DNA of 64,000 nucleotides from Desulfovibrio sp. GTDB lineage: Bacteria; Desulfobacterota; Desulfovibrionia; Desulfovibrionales; Desulfovibrionaceae. A program made the position numbers and the translations under genes. The notes under the pieces are model-generated. The model saw nothing but the letters and a program-made list of their open reading frames with translations. It was not told the origin of the DNA and ran no database searches. Every line of letters begins with the position of its first letter. The stretch's first letter is position 1. Below are positions 63,941-64,000 of this stretch, in pieces. The DNA is taken from contig NZ_WASP01000006.1 of NCBI RefSeq assembly GCF_009712225.1, positions 752,816-816,815 of the forward strand. The letters run 5' to 3'.

Positions 63941-64000
63941 GGACGGTGTTCGGCGGAGTTTTGCGGGCTGGGGGATTTGCCGTCGCCGCGATGGTTGTGG

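Noticed and set aside
1..64000. tRNA or rRNA genes
   Set aside because: I saw no cloverleaf with TTCGA-type loops or rRNA-like conserved stretches in the intergenic regions, though I could not run a covariance search.

Overview
The window looks like a chromosomal segment of a sulfate-reducing bacterium of the family Desulfovibrionaceae, close to Desulfovibrio desulfuricans/vulgaris. The main evidence is a periplasmic two-subunit [FeFe] hydrogenase (HydA/HydB) with its HydE, HydF and HydG maturases, a 122-residue FMN-binding protein of the type known from D. vulgaris, a DcrA-like heme-c chemotaxis receptor and an 11-heme cytochrome. Genus-level placement is inference from gene content; I ran no search.

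Layout. 1-2083 (-): a divergent Hsp70, cut by the window edge, with a GrpE-like partner. 2084-3791: AT-rich, gene-poor DNA with an IS3-family remnant. 3792-7329 (-): a zinc butanediol dehydrogenase and the sigma-54 activator AcoR. 7725-27736 (+): one long co-directional block. It starts with an acetoin dehydrogenase operon (E2, Lin0512-like, E1 alpha, E1 beta, AcoX, DUF6506-like, acetoin reductase, second E2, E3). It continues with a LipB-LipA fusion, an 11-heme/NarI-like cytochrome, a GcvH-like lipoyl carrier, an HdrD-like Fe-S protein, a lipoate ligase-DUF116 fusion, a geranylgeranyl-reductase-like flavoprotein (LipT-like), two radical SAM proteins (LipS1/LipS2-like) and an SGNH hydrolase. 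27869-28350: a second, frameshifted remnant of the same IS3 element. 28435-36022 (-): AspA, HydF, HydE, HydA, HydB, HydG. 36921-46109 (+): a giant 3062-residue protein made almost entirely of octapeptide repeats, followed by an OGT/SPINDLY-type glycosyltransferase. 48885-56574 (+): an NfrB-NfrA-DUF4434-WecB exopolysaccharide locus. 56774-58694 (-): an SQR-like flavoprotein and a DUF1641 protein. 59266-60203 (-): a guanidine-II riboswitch, Gdx/SugE exporter and flavin split-barrel protein. 60392-61479: an Rrf2 regulator divergent from the FMN-binding protein. 61954-63774 (+): a heme-c chemoreceptor.

How the genes work together. Two stereochemically different dehydrogenases (zinc MDR and SDR) would feed 2,3-butanediol into acetoin, and the AcoABC/Lpd complex would cleave acetoin to acetyl-CoA and acetaldehyde. 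AcoR probably controls both the bdh gene and the long operon: each has a -24/-12 promoter preceded, at nearly the same distance, by a dyad TGTTC-N7-GAACA. The same transcription unit appears to carry two separate lipoate-assembly routes and a putative electron-transfer module (lipoyl carrier, HdrD-like disulfide/Fe-S protein, multiheme membrane cytochrome). I consider this arrangement the best candidate for an undescribed system: lipoyl-linked electrons from acetoin oxidation delivered to the membrane/periplasmic cytochrome pool. The second strong candidate is the giant Ser/Thr-rich octad-repeat protein, which has an exact 192-residue super-repeat, next to a probable protein O-glycosyltransferase and an NGR-type polysaccharide locus.
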